A DNA stretch of 62,839 nt from positions 1 to 62,839 of the forward strand of contig JAJZEE010000004.1 of the NCBI GenBank assembly GCA_021805735.1, given 5' to 3'. This DNA is from Bacillota bacterium. GTDB taxonomy: Bacteria; Bacillota; Bacilli; Alicyclobacillales; SLC66. This document shows positions 45,228 through 54,852 of this stretch, one piece after another. Made by a program: the position numbers and the translations under genes. The first letter of the stretch is position 1; each line of letters begins with the position of its first letter. The notes under the pieces are model-generated. The model saw only the letters and a list, made by a program, of their open reading frames with translations, was not told where the DNA came from and did no database searches.

Positions 45228-46286
45228 CTAAAACTCGCAGCGGGAGTCGTCGCCGAGCACGAGGTGTATCGTCTTTGGCTTATTGACCGCAGGCACGATC
45301 TGCACCCTGCGGCCGATCAGCGAGCCGTCGATCCGATACGCGCTCTCGATGTGACTCTCTTCCAGCACCACGCTGTTCTCGATTTCCGTTCTATAAATCT
45401 TCGCTCGATCGCTGATCGATGTAAATGGCCCGATGTACGCGTCTTCAATCACCACATTGTCGCCGATCACGATCGGACCGCGCAGCGTGCTGCGCACAAC
45501 GCGGGAGCCCGCGCCGATCTGCACGCGTCCCACAACATGCGAATGCTCGTCCACCTCGCCGCGCACGTCGCGTTCCAGCGCCTCCAGCATCAGCCGGTTG
45601 GCGTCCAGCACATCATCCGGTCGACCGGTGTCTTTCCACCAGCCGCGAATCTGATGCGGTTCCACCGTGTGTCCGTTGTCCACGAGCCACTGGATGGCGT
45701 CCGTGATCTCCAACTCTCCCCGCGCGGAGGGTTGGATCGCGTCGACGGCGCGAAAGATGTCGGATTGAAAGAGATACACGCCCACCAGGGCAAGATTGCT
45801 GGGCGGTACTTTGGGCTTCTCAACCAATCGCTTCACGCGGCCGTCCTCCAGTTCCACAACGCCAAAATGCTGCGGTTCCGGAACTTCCGACAGCAACACG
45901 AGGGCAGCGGGCGACGACGAGAGAAACTGGCGCACGAACGAATCCACGCCGCCACGGACGAGATTGTCTCCCAGAAACATGATAAACGAGTCATCGCCGA
46001 GGAAGTCCTGCGCGATCTTCACCGCATGCGCCAGGCCGAGCGGCCGTTCCTGCTCGATAAACGTGATCCGCGCCCCAAACGCCGACCCATCCCCTACCGC
46101 CGCGCGAATCTCTGCGCGCGTGTCGCCGACGATGATCGCGATGTCAGTCACACCGCTGTCGCGCAGCGCCTCAATGGCATAAAACAAAATCGGCTTGTTG
46201 CCCACTGGAATCAACTGCTTGGCTCCCGTGTAGGTCAGAGGCCGCAAGCGCGACCCCGTGCCGCCAGACAGAATCAATCCTTTCAT
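45228..46286 (-). CDS. rmlA: Glucose-1-phosphate thymidylyltransferase (long form)
   Basis: 352 aa. N-terminal nucleotidyltransferase: LILSGGTGSRLRPLTYTGAKQLIPVGNKPI, EQERPLGLAHAVK, FLGDNL. The C-terminal 110 residues form left-handed beta-helix hexapeptide repeats (VVRSTLRGPIVIGDNVVIEDAYIGPF), as in StrD-like long RmlA proteins. Starts the dTDP-rhamnose cluster. A TATAAT-like -10 lies upstream at 46333-46338 on the minus strand. Confidence 0.92.
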   Translation of the reverse strand: MKGLILSGGTGSRLRPLTYTGAKQLIPVGNKPILFYAIEALRDSGVTDIAIIVGDTRAEIRAAVGDGSAFGARITFIEQERPLGLAHAVKIAQDFLGDDSFIMFLGDNLVRGGVDSFVRQFLSSSPAALVLLSEVPEPQHFGVVELEDGRVKRLVEKPKVPPSNLALVGVYLFQSDIFRAVDAIQPSARGELEITDAIQWLVDNGHTVEPHQIRGWWKDTGRPDDVLDANRLMLEALERDVRGEVDEHSHVVGRVQIGAGSRVVRSTLRGPIVIGDNVVIEDAYIGPFTSISDRAKIYRTEIENSVVLEESHIESAYRIDGSLIGRRVQIVPAVNKPKTIHLVLGDDSRCEF

Positions 46287-46441
46287 TCCACGCCCCCCCG
46301 ACTCTCATCCCCGCTCCCAGTCTTACCAGTCCATTATACTGTAGACTGTGCTACTATTAGGCAATCAAGAAACGTTTTTCTTACCTTTTATCTCGTAACT
46401 CACTGCGGTCGCCACCCAAATCCAGCGAGGAAGGTTATGGC

Positions 46442-46888
46442 ATGGATGATCAGAACTCCCGTTCCCAATCGTTTGCGCGCGCTGCACATACAGCCGACCA
46501 CGCGACTCGCGTGGTATCGTCTGTCACGGTATATGGAAGGGGTCGAACAAGAGCGTCCAGGACTTCCTGGGTATTCCTCTTGATTGTTGTCGCTTCCGGC
46601 GTGATCTCCCTGCTGCTGAGAAACTACCTGACTCACCCCGGCTTGCATGTCGCAGGATCCACACTGCTTCTCGATGTTGTTGGCATACGCCCGTTGCGAT
46701 CGACTTACCTGCGTGCCCGGCGTACCCTCTCATCCCCAATCGTCGCTTCGATCGCGATCATGCTCCTGCTAAATGGGATGGGTCTCCTGGCTATTGTATT
46801 GGCGAATGACGATGCGTTCGCTATGACCATCTCAGCAGTCCAGGGAGTCATTGCGCTTCTTTTGCTGCTGGTTGCGGCGCGCGCCTGA
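46442..46888 (+). CDS. Small membrane protein of unknown function
   Basis: 148 aa, with AGGAAGG 8 nt before the ATG. A polar N-terminal 45 residues, then three hydrophobic helices (about 46-60, 95-115 and 125-145). Arg-rich loop between helices 1 and 2. No family recognised. Divergent from rmlA. Confidence 0.6.
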   Translation: MDDQNSRSQSFARAAHTADHATRVVSSVTVYGRGRTRASRTSWVFLLIVVASGVISLLLRNYLTHPGLHVAGSTLLLDVVGIRPLRSTYLRARRTLSSPIVASIAIMLLLNGMGLLAIVLANDDAFAMTISAVQGVIALLLLLVAARA

Positions 46889-47036
46889 CGTCGTCCATAA
46901 TAGAATAGACTGTGGTTGCGCTCACCGCCATGACGCCTCCGTGAGAAGCGAGACATTGCGTGAGAGCCGATGAGAGTGCGGCGGTACAGGCTTCTGAGTA
47001 CCTCCGCGCATGTTCGAGAGAGATAGGGTGGTAACC

Positions 47037-47888
47037 ATGATAGCTCTCCAAAGCGTCACCAAGCACATCACCGACGGTCGCCGCAAGATTCCCATCCTGG
47101 ACGATGTCAACTTGTTCATCGACAAGGGAGAGTTCGTGTCCGTCATCGGCCCGTCCGGATCCGGCAAGTCCACCCTGCTCAACATCCTTGGTCTTTTGGA
47201 CAAGCCTGCGACCGGTAGCTACGTATTTGCGGGCGAGTCAGTGCTCAGTCTGTCTTCCGGGAGATTGGCCGCTTTTCGCAACCAGCGCATCGGTTTTGTA
47301 TTTCAAATGTTCATGCTGTTGCCGCGCATGAACGTCCTGGAAAACGTGGAGTTGCCCTTGCTGTACTCGTCGCTCTCACGCCGCGAACGGCGGCGGCGAA
47401 GCAAAGAGGCGCTCGCTCAGGTGGGAATGCTCGAAAAGACTGGGCAACGGGCCATCCACCTGTCCGGAGGCGAAAAGCAACGCGTCGCCATCGCCAGGGC
47501 ACTCGTGAACAATCCTGAGCTAATCCTCGCAGATGAGCCGACCGGCAATCTCGATGACGACGCCAAGCACGCCATTCTCCATATCTTTTCACAACTGAGA
47601 CGGCAGGGCCGAACCATCGTCATGGTGACGCACGACGTCGAGTCCGCGCGCATCGCGGATCGCTGTCTGCGCATCCACGGCGGTCGCATATCCGCGTATG
47701 ACTTCGGGGTGGGTTCGCCCGCTCCCGCTGGTCTGGCTGCTTTGGCTTCTCCGTCGGCCGCGGCTTCCGCGACTGTTCCAGACGGCGCGAGTGATCGAGC
47801 TGCTGCGACTGCTTCCGACGGTTCGGCTGCCCCAGGTTTGACGTCAGCCGGCGCACGGCCGGACGACCGGGAGGAGGCTCGTCCATGA
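47037..47888 (+). CDS. MacB-type ABC transporter ATP-binding protein
   Basis: 283 aa from ATG 47037 (AGGGTGG upstream). LolD/MacB-like: GPSGSGKSTLLNILGLLDKPATG, Q-loop FQMFMLLPRMNVLENVELPLLY, LSGGEKQRVAIARALVNNP, ADEPTGNLDD. After the ATPase domain comes a tail of about 60 residues rich in Ala, Ser, Pro and Gly, unusual for this family and possibly a flexible linker. The stop overlaps the permease start (ATGA). Likely exports peptides or works on envelope substrates. Confidence 0.88.
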   Translation: MIALQSVTKHITDGRRKIPILDDVNLFIDKGEFVSVIGPSGSGKSTLLNILGLLDKPATGSYVFAGESVLSLSSGRLAAFRNQRIGFVFQMFMLLPRMNVLENVELPLLYSSLSRRERRRRSKEALAQVGMLEKTGQRAIHLSGGEKQRVAIARALVNNPELILADEPTGNLDDDAKHAILHIFSQLRRQGRTIVMVTHDVESARIADRCLRIHGGRISAYDFGVGSPAPAGLAALASPSAAASATVPDGASDRAAATASDGSAAPGLTSAGARPDDREEARP

Positions 47889-49108
47889 GGCTGGCGCGCA
47901 GCTTTTCGGCGGCTTTGCACAGTATGTGGGACTACAAGGGGCGCACGTTCCTCGCGCTTATCGGGATGCTGGTCAGTTCGCTCTTGCTCGCTTTTCTGCT
48001 CGCATTGCTGCACAACTTCCAGACCAGCATCGAGGGTCAGGTGCAGGGCTTCGGCCTGCGGCAGATCGTGGCGATGCCAGGGCGCGTGCTCAACCGCAAG
48101 ATTGGACAGTTTGATTTGAGCACCCTGCTGTCGATTACGACGCTGAACAGCACCCTCACCTACCAGGATGCTGTCAACGTCAAGAAACGGGTGCCCGGCG
48201 TCGTAGCGGCGGTTCCGCAGACCGAGATCGTCGCCAGCGCCCACTACGGCCAGAAATCGACAGAAATCCTCTACACGGGTACGACGCCTGCCTTTGACAA
48301 GGTGTTTCGCCTCACGCTCGCGGAAGGCCGATGGCTCGACCAGACCGATCTGCAAAAAATGGCGCAGTCCATTGTGCTTGGCGCGCAGACCAAGCAGGCG
48401 TTATTTGGCAAAGCGGACGCCGTGGGCAAAACCGTCGTCATCAAGGGTGTACCCTTTCGGGTGGTCGGCGTGCTCGCGCCCAAAGAGCTGATCGGATTCA
48501 ATTTTGACGAGCGGGCCTATACCGAGTATCCGATGGTGATCGATACCACGAATGTCAGGCACGCCTCGATGATCTTCTTCACCGTCAGCAATCACGCGCA
48601 TGTCGATGCGGTCTCAGGACAGATTGACGCTGTGATTTCGAGCGATCACCACGGCACGAAGGACTACATGCTCGTGAAGGCGGACGAGGCCCTGCACATC
48701 GTGAGCATCTTGATGAAACTCGTCACCGCGGTTACAGTCGGCATTGCGGGAGTGTCGTTTCTTGTGAGCGGCATTGGAATCATGAATGTGATGCTGCTAG
48801 TCGTCAATGAGCGCACCCGCGAGATCGGTCTTCGCAAAGCTGTGGGCGCCAAGTCGTATCAGGTGCTGCTGCAGTTTTTGGCGGAGGCGCTCATCATCAG
48901 TTTGGCAGGTTCGGGCATCGGTCTTGGCGTCAGTTATGGCCTGCTCAAGTTGTTGGGGTACTATTTCGCCGCTATTTCCACGCAAATGCCGGGCTATGTA
49001 GTAGAATACAGCCTTCTGTTCTCCATCATCACCGGGTTGGTGTTCGGGTTGGCGCCAGCCTTGAAGGCGGTGCGCGTCCAGCCAGTGGATGCTTTGCGCT
49101 ATGAATAG
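47885..49108 (+). CDS. MacB-type ABC transporter permease (FtsX domain)
   Basis: 407 aa: one N-terminal helix, a MacB_PCD extracytoplasmic domain of about 220 residues, then three helices of the FtsX domain with SGIGIMNVMLLVVNERTREIGLRKAVGA and LALKAVRVQPVDALRYE-like end. Mechanotransmission-type exporter with the preceding ATPase. The lipoprotein gene overlaps its stop by 8 nt. Confidence 0.88.
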   Translation: MRLARSFSAALHSMWDYKGRTFLALIGMLVSSLLLAFLLALLHNFQTSIEGQVQGFGLRQIVAMPGRVLNRKIGQFDLSTLLSITTLNSTLTYQDAVNVKKRVPGVVAAVPQTEIVASAHYGQKSTEILYTGTTPAFDKVFRLTLAEGRWLDQTDLQKMAQSIVLGAQTKQALFGKADAVGKTVVIKGVPFRVVGVLAPKELIGFNFDERAYTEYPMVIDTTNVRHASMIFFTVSNHAHVDAVSGQIDAVISSDHHGTKDYMLVKADEALHIVSILMKLVTAVTVGIAGVSFLVSGIGIMNVMLLVVNERTREIGLRKAVGAKSYQVLLQFLAEALIISLAGSGIGLGVSYGLLKLLGYYFAAISTQMPGYVVEYSLLFSIITGLVFGLAPALKAVRVQPVDALRYE

Positions 49109-49889
49109 GGCCGGGTGGACGCGGCGAATCGGCGCGATTGCAGTCGGCGCGATGCTCCTGACAACGGGGTGCGGCCTATTTGCCTCTTCCGCCGCGCACA
49201 AGCCTACGGAGCGCCCTGCGGCGACTTCCTCTGCGCACGCAGGCAGTACACGAGCCTCTCATCAAGACCATGGCGGGAGCGCCGCGCCGGTCGGACCGAC
49301 GGCCTCCAAGAGGCTAACCGCGTCCTCGACGGGCGCCGCGACCAATCATTCTCATGCGCCAGCGCCGCGCGCCCACGGTGCTGCAGCCAGCGCATCTTCG
49401 GTGGCAGGCGCGGTGCAATCAATGTTCCGCCAGATCGCTCAGTCCAGCGGCGCACAGACAAGTGTTGCGGAACCGGGGAAGTCCACCGGAACGACGTCGA
49501 CATCCGCCGGCCAATCGTCGGCACAGAGCGGAGTGTTGCAAAACGCAGCCCAAAGCAGATCTCTCAAGCCTTCTGAAGCAAAGATTGTGCAGCCCTATGT
49601 CGCAGCGCTCGAATCTCTCCGCGCCCAGTATCTGGCCTCCCTGAGCGCGCTGTACAATCAGGCGCGGGCAGACTATCACCAAGGCAAAGGATCGAAGCTC
49701 GCGATAGAAGCCAAGTATATCCCGCAAATTGTGTCCTTGGAAAACAGCGCGCAGGACCAGGTGAACAGTATTTTGTTTGCGCTGCGGAGTCAACTCGAGG
49801 CGCACGGTTACCCCACGACAGAAATGGATACGCTCCGAACCGACTTTTATAGCGAGGTTCAGCAGGAGATCGCGACGCTCAGAGGGTAG
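49101..49889 (+). CDS. Lipoprotein coupled to the MacB-type transporter
   Basis: 262 aa from ATG 49101, inside the end of the permease gene. Lipobox LLTTGC at about residues 20-25. Then about 120 residues of low-complexity Ala/Ser/Thr, followed by a helical C-terminal domain (about 160-262) with LRAQYLASLSALYNQARADYHQGKG. In this position MacA-like adaptors are usual, but no HlyD/biotinyl-lipoyl motifs are seen, so it is a different accessory protein. Function unknown. Confidence 0.65.
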   Translation: MNRAGWTRRIGAIAVGAMLLTTGCGLFASSAAHKPTERPAATSSAHAGSTRASHQDHGGSAAPVGPTASKRLTASSTGAATNHSHAPAPRAHGAAASASSVAGAVQSMFRQIAQSSGAQTSVAEPGKSTGTTSTSAGQSSAQSGVLQNAAQSRSLKPSEAKIVQPYVAALESLRAQYLASLSALYNQARADYHQGKGSKLAIEAKYIPQIVSLENSAQDQVNSILFALRSQLEAHGYPTTEMDTLRTDFYSEVQQEIATLRG

Positions 49890-50047
49890 GGGCGAGAATC
49901 TAGCGATCCACTGCGCGTACCGCTTTTCGCAGGATGGAAAATGGCAACGTCCAAAAGTTTTTTGAAATTTAGCTAGAATAAGAATTGGTCATTGTGGTAG
50001 TATATTCTTAAGAAACTATGCACATAAGGTGCAGAAGGGGGCAGTTT

Positions 50048-52552
50048 ATGTCAGTACCCTATCGGATATTGTCAAAACGCGCGTTACTTAATATAGGCGC
50101 CAGCATTATGATGACGACCGGCGCGATCGGGCTCACATCGGTAACCGTTGCGCCAACGGCGTATGCGGCGACGCAACAAGCGACGAACTTGGCTCAATTC
50201 ACAAAATTGGTGGGATATCTTAATCAATTCAATGCAGCTTTACAGAACGAAGGATCAACCACTTATACCAACGTTGAAACTTTTGCTGATAGCGTCTTCC
50301 AAGCCAATGATACGGTGTGGGGCCCCGTACTGTATGGCACTAATTACTCCGGTTCGCCGGCTCAAACAGCAGCCATTAAGTTTATAAAAGACATGGTGAG
50401 TCTCGTGTTGCCCACACCGTCGTCCGGCGTCAAATATCCATTGAAGGCCAGCGTCGCCATGGAGCATCAGATCACCAGTATGTTAAACACGGATTTAAGT
50501 GGGTATATCCCCACCACCACTTTGACTGGCACTGATCTTTACAACTTCTATGAATCCTTCCGAGCGGCCATCATAAATCAATTGCCCAGTGTATTGATTC
50601 ATGGCTCAGCCGGTCAATCGTTGACACAGACCGTTCTCGACCCGGCGCTCGAATCTGCGGTTGCAAGCAATCCGGAATTCAAGGGCATACTTGGCAACCT
50701 AGGACTTTCTGTTAGTCAGATCGCCAATTATCGGCAAAACTTTACCAATACCTTCACATCTCCTACTTACGGAATTGGCGCGGCTGCGGCATTGAACGAC
50801 GCCATTGAAGCCTCTATCAATCCACAATTCAATGGCGCTTCCATCACCGGCAACACCCTCTCTATGACGAGCGGTAGTTCCGGACAGTTCACAGTGATGC
50901 CTGCAAGCGATACTGGATCGACGCTCCAGACATTCTCAATCCCTGGATCCTGGTACACGCTCACCTCTGATAATCCCGGCGCGGTCACTGTATCCCAAAA
51001 CCCGACCACCAAAAGCTGGACGATCAGTGCCGTCGGCGCAGGAACCGCGCACATTCAACTTACACTACGCGGATATCAGCTTAACCAGATCACAGTGAAT
51101 GTCAGTTCTTCAGGAAGCGGAAGTACAACACCACCCCCATCGTCATCGCCGACTTCTCCCACCACCAGCGTGACGGGGGTTGCGGGACAACCGCTGGCAG
51201 CCGCTGTGCTCGGGAACAACGGCACACAAATTCAGGTGACCGTTCCTGCTGAAGACGTCACCCAACCCATTCAGGTCAATATGCAGGCGCTTACGTCACT
51301 GCCAGCCAACGTGACGGCAATCGGCAATGTGTTTCAGGCCATTGAACTGTCTGCTGTTTTGCAGAACGGCGCGGGATCCAGCGGTACCAGTACCCCCGTC
51401 AACTACTTCACCAAGCCGGTGACCATCACATTTACGTTGTCTGGCGCGCCGACGACACCGCTTGTCATCGTATTTTGGAACTCGTTGACACAATCATGGC
51501 AACCGATCTCCAACTTCTCGGTGAGTCAAAACAAGATTACGATGACCACGACGCACTTTACCACCTTTGCCGTGGTGAATGCGAGCAGCGTGCAATCTGT
51601 GAACCGCATCGCAGGTCAAAGAGCGCTTGACACCTCAATTCAGGCAGCGGAAGCAGCGTATCCGGACGGCGCCAGTTCTGTAGTGCTTGCCTTTGCCGGC
51701 CATAAGTTGCCAAGTCCTGACGCGCTTTCCGCCGCAGGGCTTGCTGGCGCTCTTCATGCGCCACTGCTCCTGACGGCGCAAAATCAATTGGATCCGGCGG
51801 TATTGAAAGCGATTCAAGCGCTCGGCGCCAAAACCGTCTATGCGCTCGGCGGCAATCAGGCCATCAGCGACACTGTCGTGAACGCGTTGACGTCAGCGGG
51901 ATTGACCGTAGTACGAAGCTTTGAAGGGAAAACGCTGTACGACACCTCCATGATGATTGACCAGTACATGTATCAGAACAAGCTGACGAGTGCGCAAACG
52001 GTGTTTATCGCCAATGGCCAAACCATGATCGACGCGGTGTCGGCGAGTCCTGTGGCCTACCAGCAGGGCGCGCCCATCATGCTGGTGAAGACAGGACAGA
52101 GCCAACTGACCGCCAGTCAACTCGCCTTCCTGCAATCGGCAGGCATAAAGAACGCCGTAGTGCTTGGCGGCAATTATGTGGTCTCCACGAGTATTGAGAG
52201 TCAGTTGACCCAAACACTCGGCGCCGCCAATGTCTCGCGTCTTGGCGGAAAAACCATGAACGACACTGCCGCGGCCATTGACCAACACTACTTCCCCAAT
52301 GCCTCGGGCGCCGTGCTTTCTTCCAATGGCTCCCCATCAGGCACGTTTGTTGACGCGCTTTCGGCATCCGCTTTTGCCGCCAACAACAATGTGCCAATTC
52401 TCCTGACCAACCAAAATGGCCTGCCTGCTTCGACCGCGCAGTACCTTGCCGGTCAAACCGGACTTCACGCCATTTGGGTCATGGGTGGTCCGAAAGCCGT
52501 AGTGGCCAGTCTGGATCAAACACTGAACGGCAACATCAGTACCACCAACTGA
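50048..52552 (+). CDS. Cell-wall-anchored protein with three CWB2 repeats
   Basis: 834 aa; ATG 50048 follows AGAAGGGGG. Signal peptide cleaved near AYA-ATQ. The N-terminal helical region (about 30-260) is followed by a beta domain with a Big2-like end (VSQNPTTKSWTISAVGAGTAHIQL), a Ser/Pro/Thr linker, a second beta domain (about 400-510) and three CWB2 repeats (about 520-834; VNRIAGQRALDTSIQAAEA, VVRSFEGKTLYDTSMMI, VSRLGGKTMNDTAAAI). CWB2 triplets bind wall polymers non-covalently, so this is a surface or S-layer-like protein. Confidence 0.85.
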   Translation: MSVPYRILSKRALLNIGASIMMTTGAIGLTSVTVAPTAYAATQQATNLAQFTKLVGYLNQFNAALQNEGSTTYTNVETFADSVFQANDTVWGPVLYGTNYSGSPAQTAAIKFIKDMVSLVLPTPSSGVKYPLKASVAMEHQITSMLNTDLSGYIPTTTLTGTDLYNFYESFRAAIINQLPSVLIHGSAGQSLTQTVLDPALESAVASNPEFKGILGNLGLSVSQIANYRQNFTNTFTSPTYGIGAAAALNDAIEASINPQFNGASITGNTLSMTSGSSGQFTVMPASDTGSTLQTFSIPGSWYTLTSDNPGAVTVSQNPTTKSWTISAVGAGTAHIQLTLRGYQLNQITVNVSSSGSGSTTPPPSSSPTSPTTSVTGVAGQPLAAAVLGNNGTQIQVTVPAEDVTQPIQVNMQALTSLPANVTAIGNVFQAIELSAVLQNGAGSSGTSTPVNYFTKPVTITFTLSGAPTTPLVIVFWNSLTQSWQPISNFSVSQNKITMTTTHFTTFAVVNASSVQSVNRIAGQRALDTSIQAAEAAYPDGASSVVLAFAGHKLPSPDALSAAGLAGALHAPLLLTAQNQLDPAVLKAIQALGAKTVYALGGNQAISDTVVNALTSAGLTVVRSFEGKTLYDTSMMIDQYMYQNKLTSAQTVFIANGQTMIDAVSASPVAYQQGAPIMLVKTGQSQLTASQLAFLQSAGIKNAVVLGGNYVVSTSIESQLTQTLGAANVSRLGGKTMNDTAAAIDQHYFPNASGAVLSSNGSPSGTFVDALSASAFAANNNVPILLTNQNGLPASTAQYLAGQTGLHAIWVMGGPKAVVASLDQTLNGNISTTN

Positions 52553-52590
52553 TCGACTGTGGCTGCTCAAGGCCGATGATCGCATCGCGT

Positions 52591-52630
52591 CAAGGCTCCG
52601 CCTCCTTAAGGAGGCAGAGCCTTGATTTTT
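52591..52630 (+). terminator. Rho-independent terminator of the CWB2 protein gene
   Basis: Stem CAAGGCTC...GAGCCTTG with an inner CCTCC/GGAGG helix (52591-52624, one internal mismatch) followed by ATTTTT (52625-52630). Confidence 0.85.
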
Positions 52631-52647
52631 GTTACGCCTTAACCGAG

Positions 52648-54240
52648 TTACTGCGGCGTCGTGACCGACCACACCTTGCCATTCCACGCGCTGGCAATGC
52701 TGAGTCGCCCCACAACCTGCATGATCGAAGCAATCGGCATATATGTCGTTTTGTCTCGTGTCAAAGGATCCAGCGCCACCATGCCAGGCAGACGAAGAAC
52801 CGCCTGTGAACCTATGTCAATGGCGTATGCCCCGCGACCTGGCGCTAGATTCGTGAGCCGCTGCGGCGTTCCAGAAGGCACAGAGAGTGTCCAGACGCCC
52901 TGATTCCAAGTAGAGCCTACGCCGAAGCCGCGCAGCATCTGCATCACGCTCCAGACGGGCATATACGTCGTACCGCCTCGGACCAGCGCGGGCACGATCG
53001 CCTGCGCTTTACCGTTCACGTAGATAGCGCGTTGCCAAGCCTTCAGCGCCGGCATATGTGTAGGGAACGACGGTTTGGTCAATGGCGGCGGGGTGAGCAG
53101 CACGATGTCTTGCGATGCTTGCACGGTCAGCGAGAGTTTTCCCGGTACAACATCGGCGCCAGCGACAGGCACGACGCCCTTCGCCGTGGCTTCATAGACC
53201 AGCGTATCGCGCGTGATAGCGGGATTCGTCAGGGTCACGATGAGCGATTTGCCCGCCGTCGTGTTCGGAAACTCAAAAGCCAGGGACGTCAGAGTATGCG
53301 TCTTTACGGGCAGAGATACGCTCCCCGGTAGCGTATAGGGCGTCACCGTGAACGTGCCCCCGCTCAAAAAGGCGCCGGCCGGCGCAGTGACATTCAGCGT
53401 GCCATATCCGGACAACTGCAACTGCCAATTCCCACCCATCGTCGTCAGTAGTTGCTGAAACAGTGTGCCCGCACCAGACGCGCCTGACGCGCTGGCGCCT
53501 GAGGACGAACCCGACGCGGACGACCCGCCCCCACCCGTCGACGTTCCACCGCTCCCGGAAGCGGCGCCTGTCGTCGAGCCCGAGCCCGACGATCCGCTGC
53601 CGCTCGCGCTGGTTGTTGACCCAAATAGAGACTGGATCGCACTACTAGCGCCTGCAAGGTAGATGACAAACGCTTGGTGCAGGTTCGCGGCGAGCGTTTG
53701 GGCATTGAGCGGAGTCAGCCCCACTAAGTTAAGCATCTCCGAGGGCCCGCCTTCCACGATACTGTTCAGATACGCGACGACATCCGCCGGTTGCACCGCC
53801 GGGTTAATCGCCTGCATGGACGTGATAACAGAATTGACAAGCGACGCCGCCTGCGTCTCTGTAGTCACTTGCTGCGTAAACAGCAGGGTCAAATCCGGCG
53901 TCAGACTCGACGCCGTTTGCGACTCCGTGGCGCTCAGCGTATCCGTACCAAAGAGCACCTCGTTCCAGTCAAACTGCGGACTCGACAGAACGGTCAAAAC
54001 CGGCGCGGATAACTTTTGCGCGAGCCCCCCGTCGTGCGTCTTGGCGGCGTCAGCCGCGATCAGCGCAGCGAGCGCCGTGATACTCGCCTGCAGTGTCGTC
54101 GACGTCTGCGCGGTGGCCGCTTGTGCCGCAGGCGCATATGAACCTGCGACCGCCAGCGCGGTCAGCAGCCACATGTGCGCGGGCCTCATGCGCGGTGTAG
54201 ACTTTCCTATAGGCTTGCGGGCAGATCGGCGTGTATCCAA
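52648..54240 (-). CDS. Exported protein with copper-amine-oxidase-N-like C-terminal domain
   Basis: 530 aa; the TTG start at 54240 is supported by GGAGG at 54252-54256. Signal peptide ends near AQA-ATA. The helical N-domain (about 45-195) resembles that of the convergent CWB2 protein (FDWNEVLFGTDTLSATESQTA against NDTVWGPVLYGTNYSGSPAQTA). Then a Ser/Gly linker (about 200-245), a beta domain and two copies of a YVNGK...GTTYMPVWSVMQMLRGF...TWNQGVWTL-type motif as in Cu_amine_oxidN1 (PF07833) domains. Probably wall-associated; function unknown. Confidence 0.75.
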   Translation of the reverse strand: MDTRRSARKPIGKSTPRMRPAHMWLLTALAVAGSYAPAAQAATAQTSTTLQASITALAALIAADAAKTHDGGLAQKLSAPVLTVLSSPQFDWNEVLFGTDTLSATESQTASSLTPDLTLLFTQQVTTETQAASLVNSVITSMQAINPAVQPADVVAYLNSIVEGGPSEMLNLVGLTPLNAQTLAANLHQAFVIYLAGASSAIQSLFGSTTSASGSGSSGSGSTTGAASGSGGTSTGGGGSSASGSSSGASASGASGAGTLFQQLLTTMGGNWQLQLSGYGTLNVTAPAGAFLSGGTFTVTPYTLPGSVSLPVKTHTLTSLAFEFPNTTAGKSLIVTLTNPAITRDTLVYEATAKGVVPVAGADVVPGKLSLTVQASQDIVLLTPPPLTKPSFPTHMPALKAWQRAIYVNGKAQAIVPALVRGGTTYMPVWSVMQMLRGFGVGSTWNQGVWTLSVPSGTPQRLTNLAPGRGAYAIDIGSQAVLRLPGMVALDPLTRDKTTYMPIASIMQVVGRLSIASAWNGKVWSVTTPQ

Positions 54241-54504
54241 AATAACGTGAACCTCCTATGATATTCTGCTTTGTACCTGTGGTTACCCCGGGCAATAAGT
54301 GACGTTGAATAATAACCACGGAAGTCCCATTGATTCCTCATTGTAAACGTCCGTGGCGAACATCCTCAATCAAGATATGGGATTTACCCACAACTCTCTT
54401 TCCAACAATATGGGGCGTATCCGAACTATTCTGTACTCAAGATCGTCCGAATTGCGCGACCGAAACTCCGAGCCCCCACGCTACCTAACTCAGTTCGATA
54501 ACTC
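54241..54504. other. Intergenic boundary before the mosaic region
   Basis: 264 bp with no gene seen. Contains the ribosome site of the exported protein gene and a lower-GC stretch; no clear repeat. Marks the left border of the Rpn/toxin-antitoxin mosaic. Confidence 0.5.
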
Positions 54505-54852
54505 TTAGCGAAGCTGCTCCAGTTCTTCTGCGGGCAACCCCGTCACCTCAGACACCAGCGCAATACCCAACCCTTTCGCCAGCATCGCCCGAGCCACGGC
54601 TATCGCCTTCTTGGCTTCACCTTCCTCCCGGCCTTCCTCGCGCAACTCCTGTGCGATCTTGGACACATTTCTCAGCTCCTTTCTCAGTCGCTCCCTCTGT
54701 GCATCGCCCAGTTCCGTGTCGCCAAACGCCAATAACGCAGCCACCACAAGTTCCCTCTCTGCCTCGTCTGACACCTTTGGCACCAGTGCCAGCACCCTCT
54801 CAAATCCCTGCTCACGATCGGCGACCGTTTTGCATGCGCCAAGCCATATCGA
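54505..54852 (-). pseudogene. Rpn-family nuclease, C-terminal remnant
   Basis: C-terminal part of a PD-(D/E)XK Rpn/putative transposase: ...ACKTVADREQGFERVLALVPKVSDEAERELVVAA, a charged helix REEGREEGEAKK and the family tail MLAKGLGIALVSEVTGLPAEELEQL. The catalytic N-terminal portion is absent. Upstream the frame runs straight into a MazF-like coding fragment at about 54850, so the gene was cut and joined there. A GTG at 54795 could start a 96-aa peptide. Confidence 0.65.

Noticed and set aside
45204-46583. Long plus-strand open frame (459 codons) opposite rmlA
   Set aside because: rmlA on the other strand has all family motifs; this frame is His/Arg-rich with no domain.
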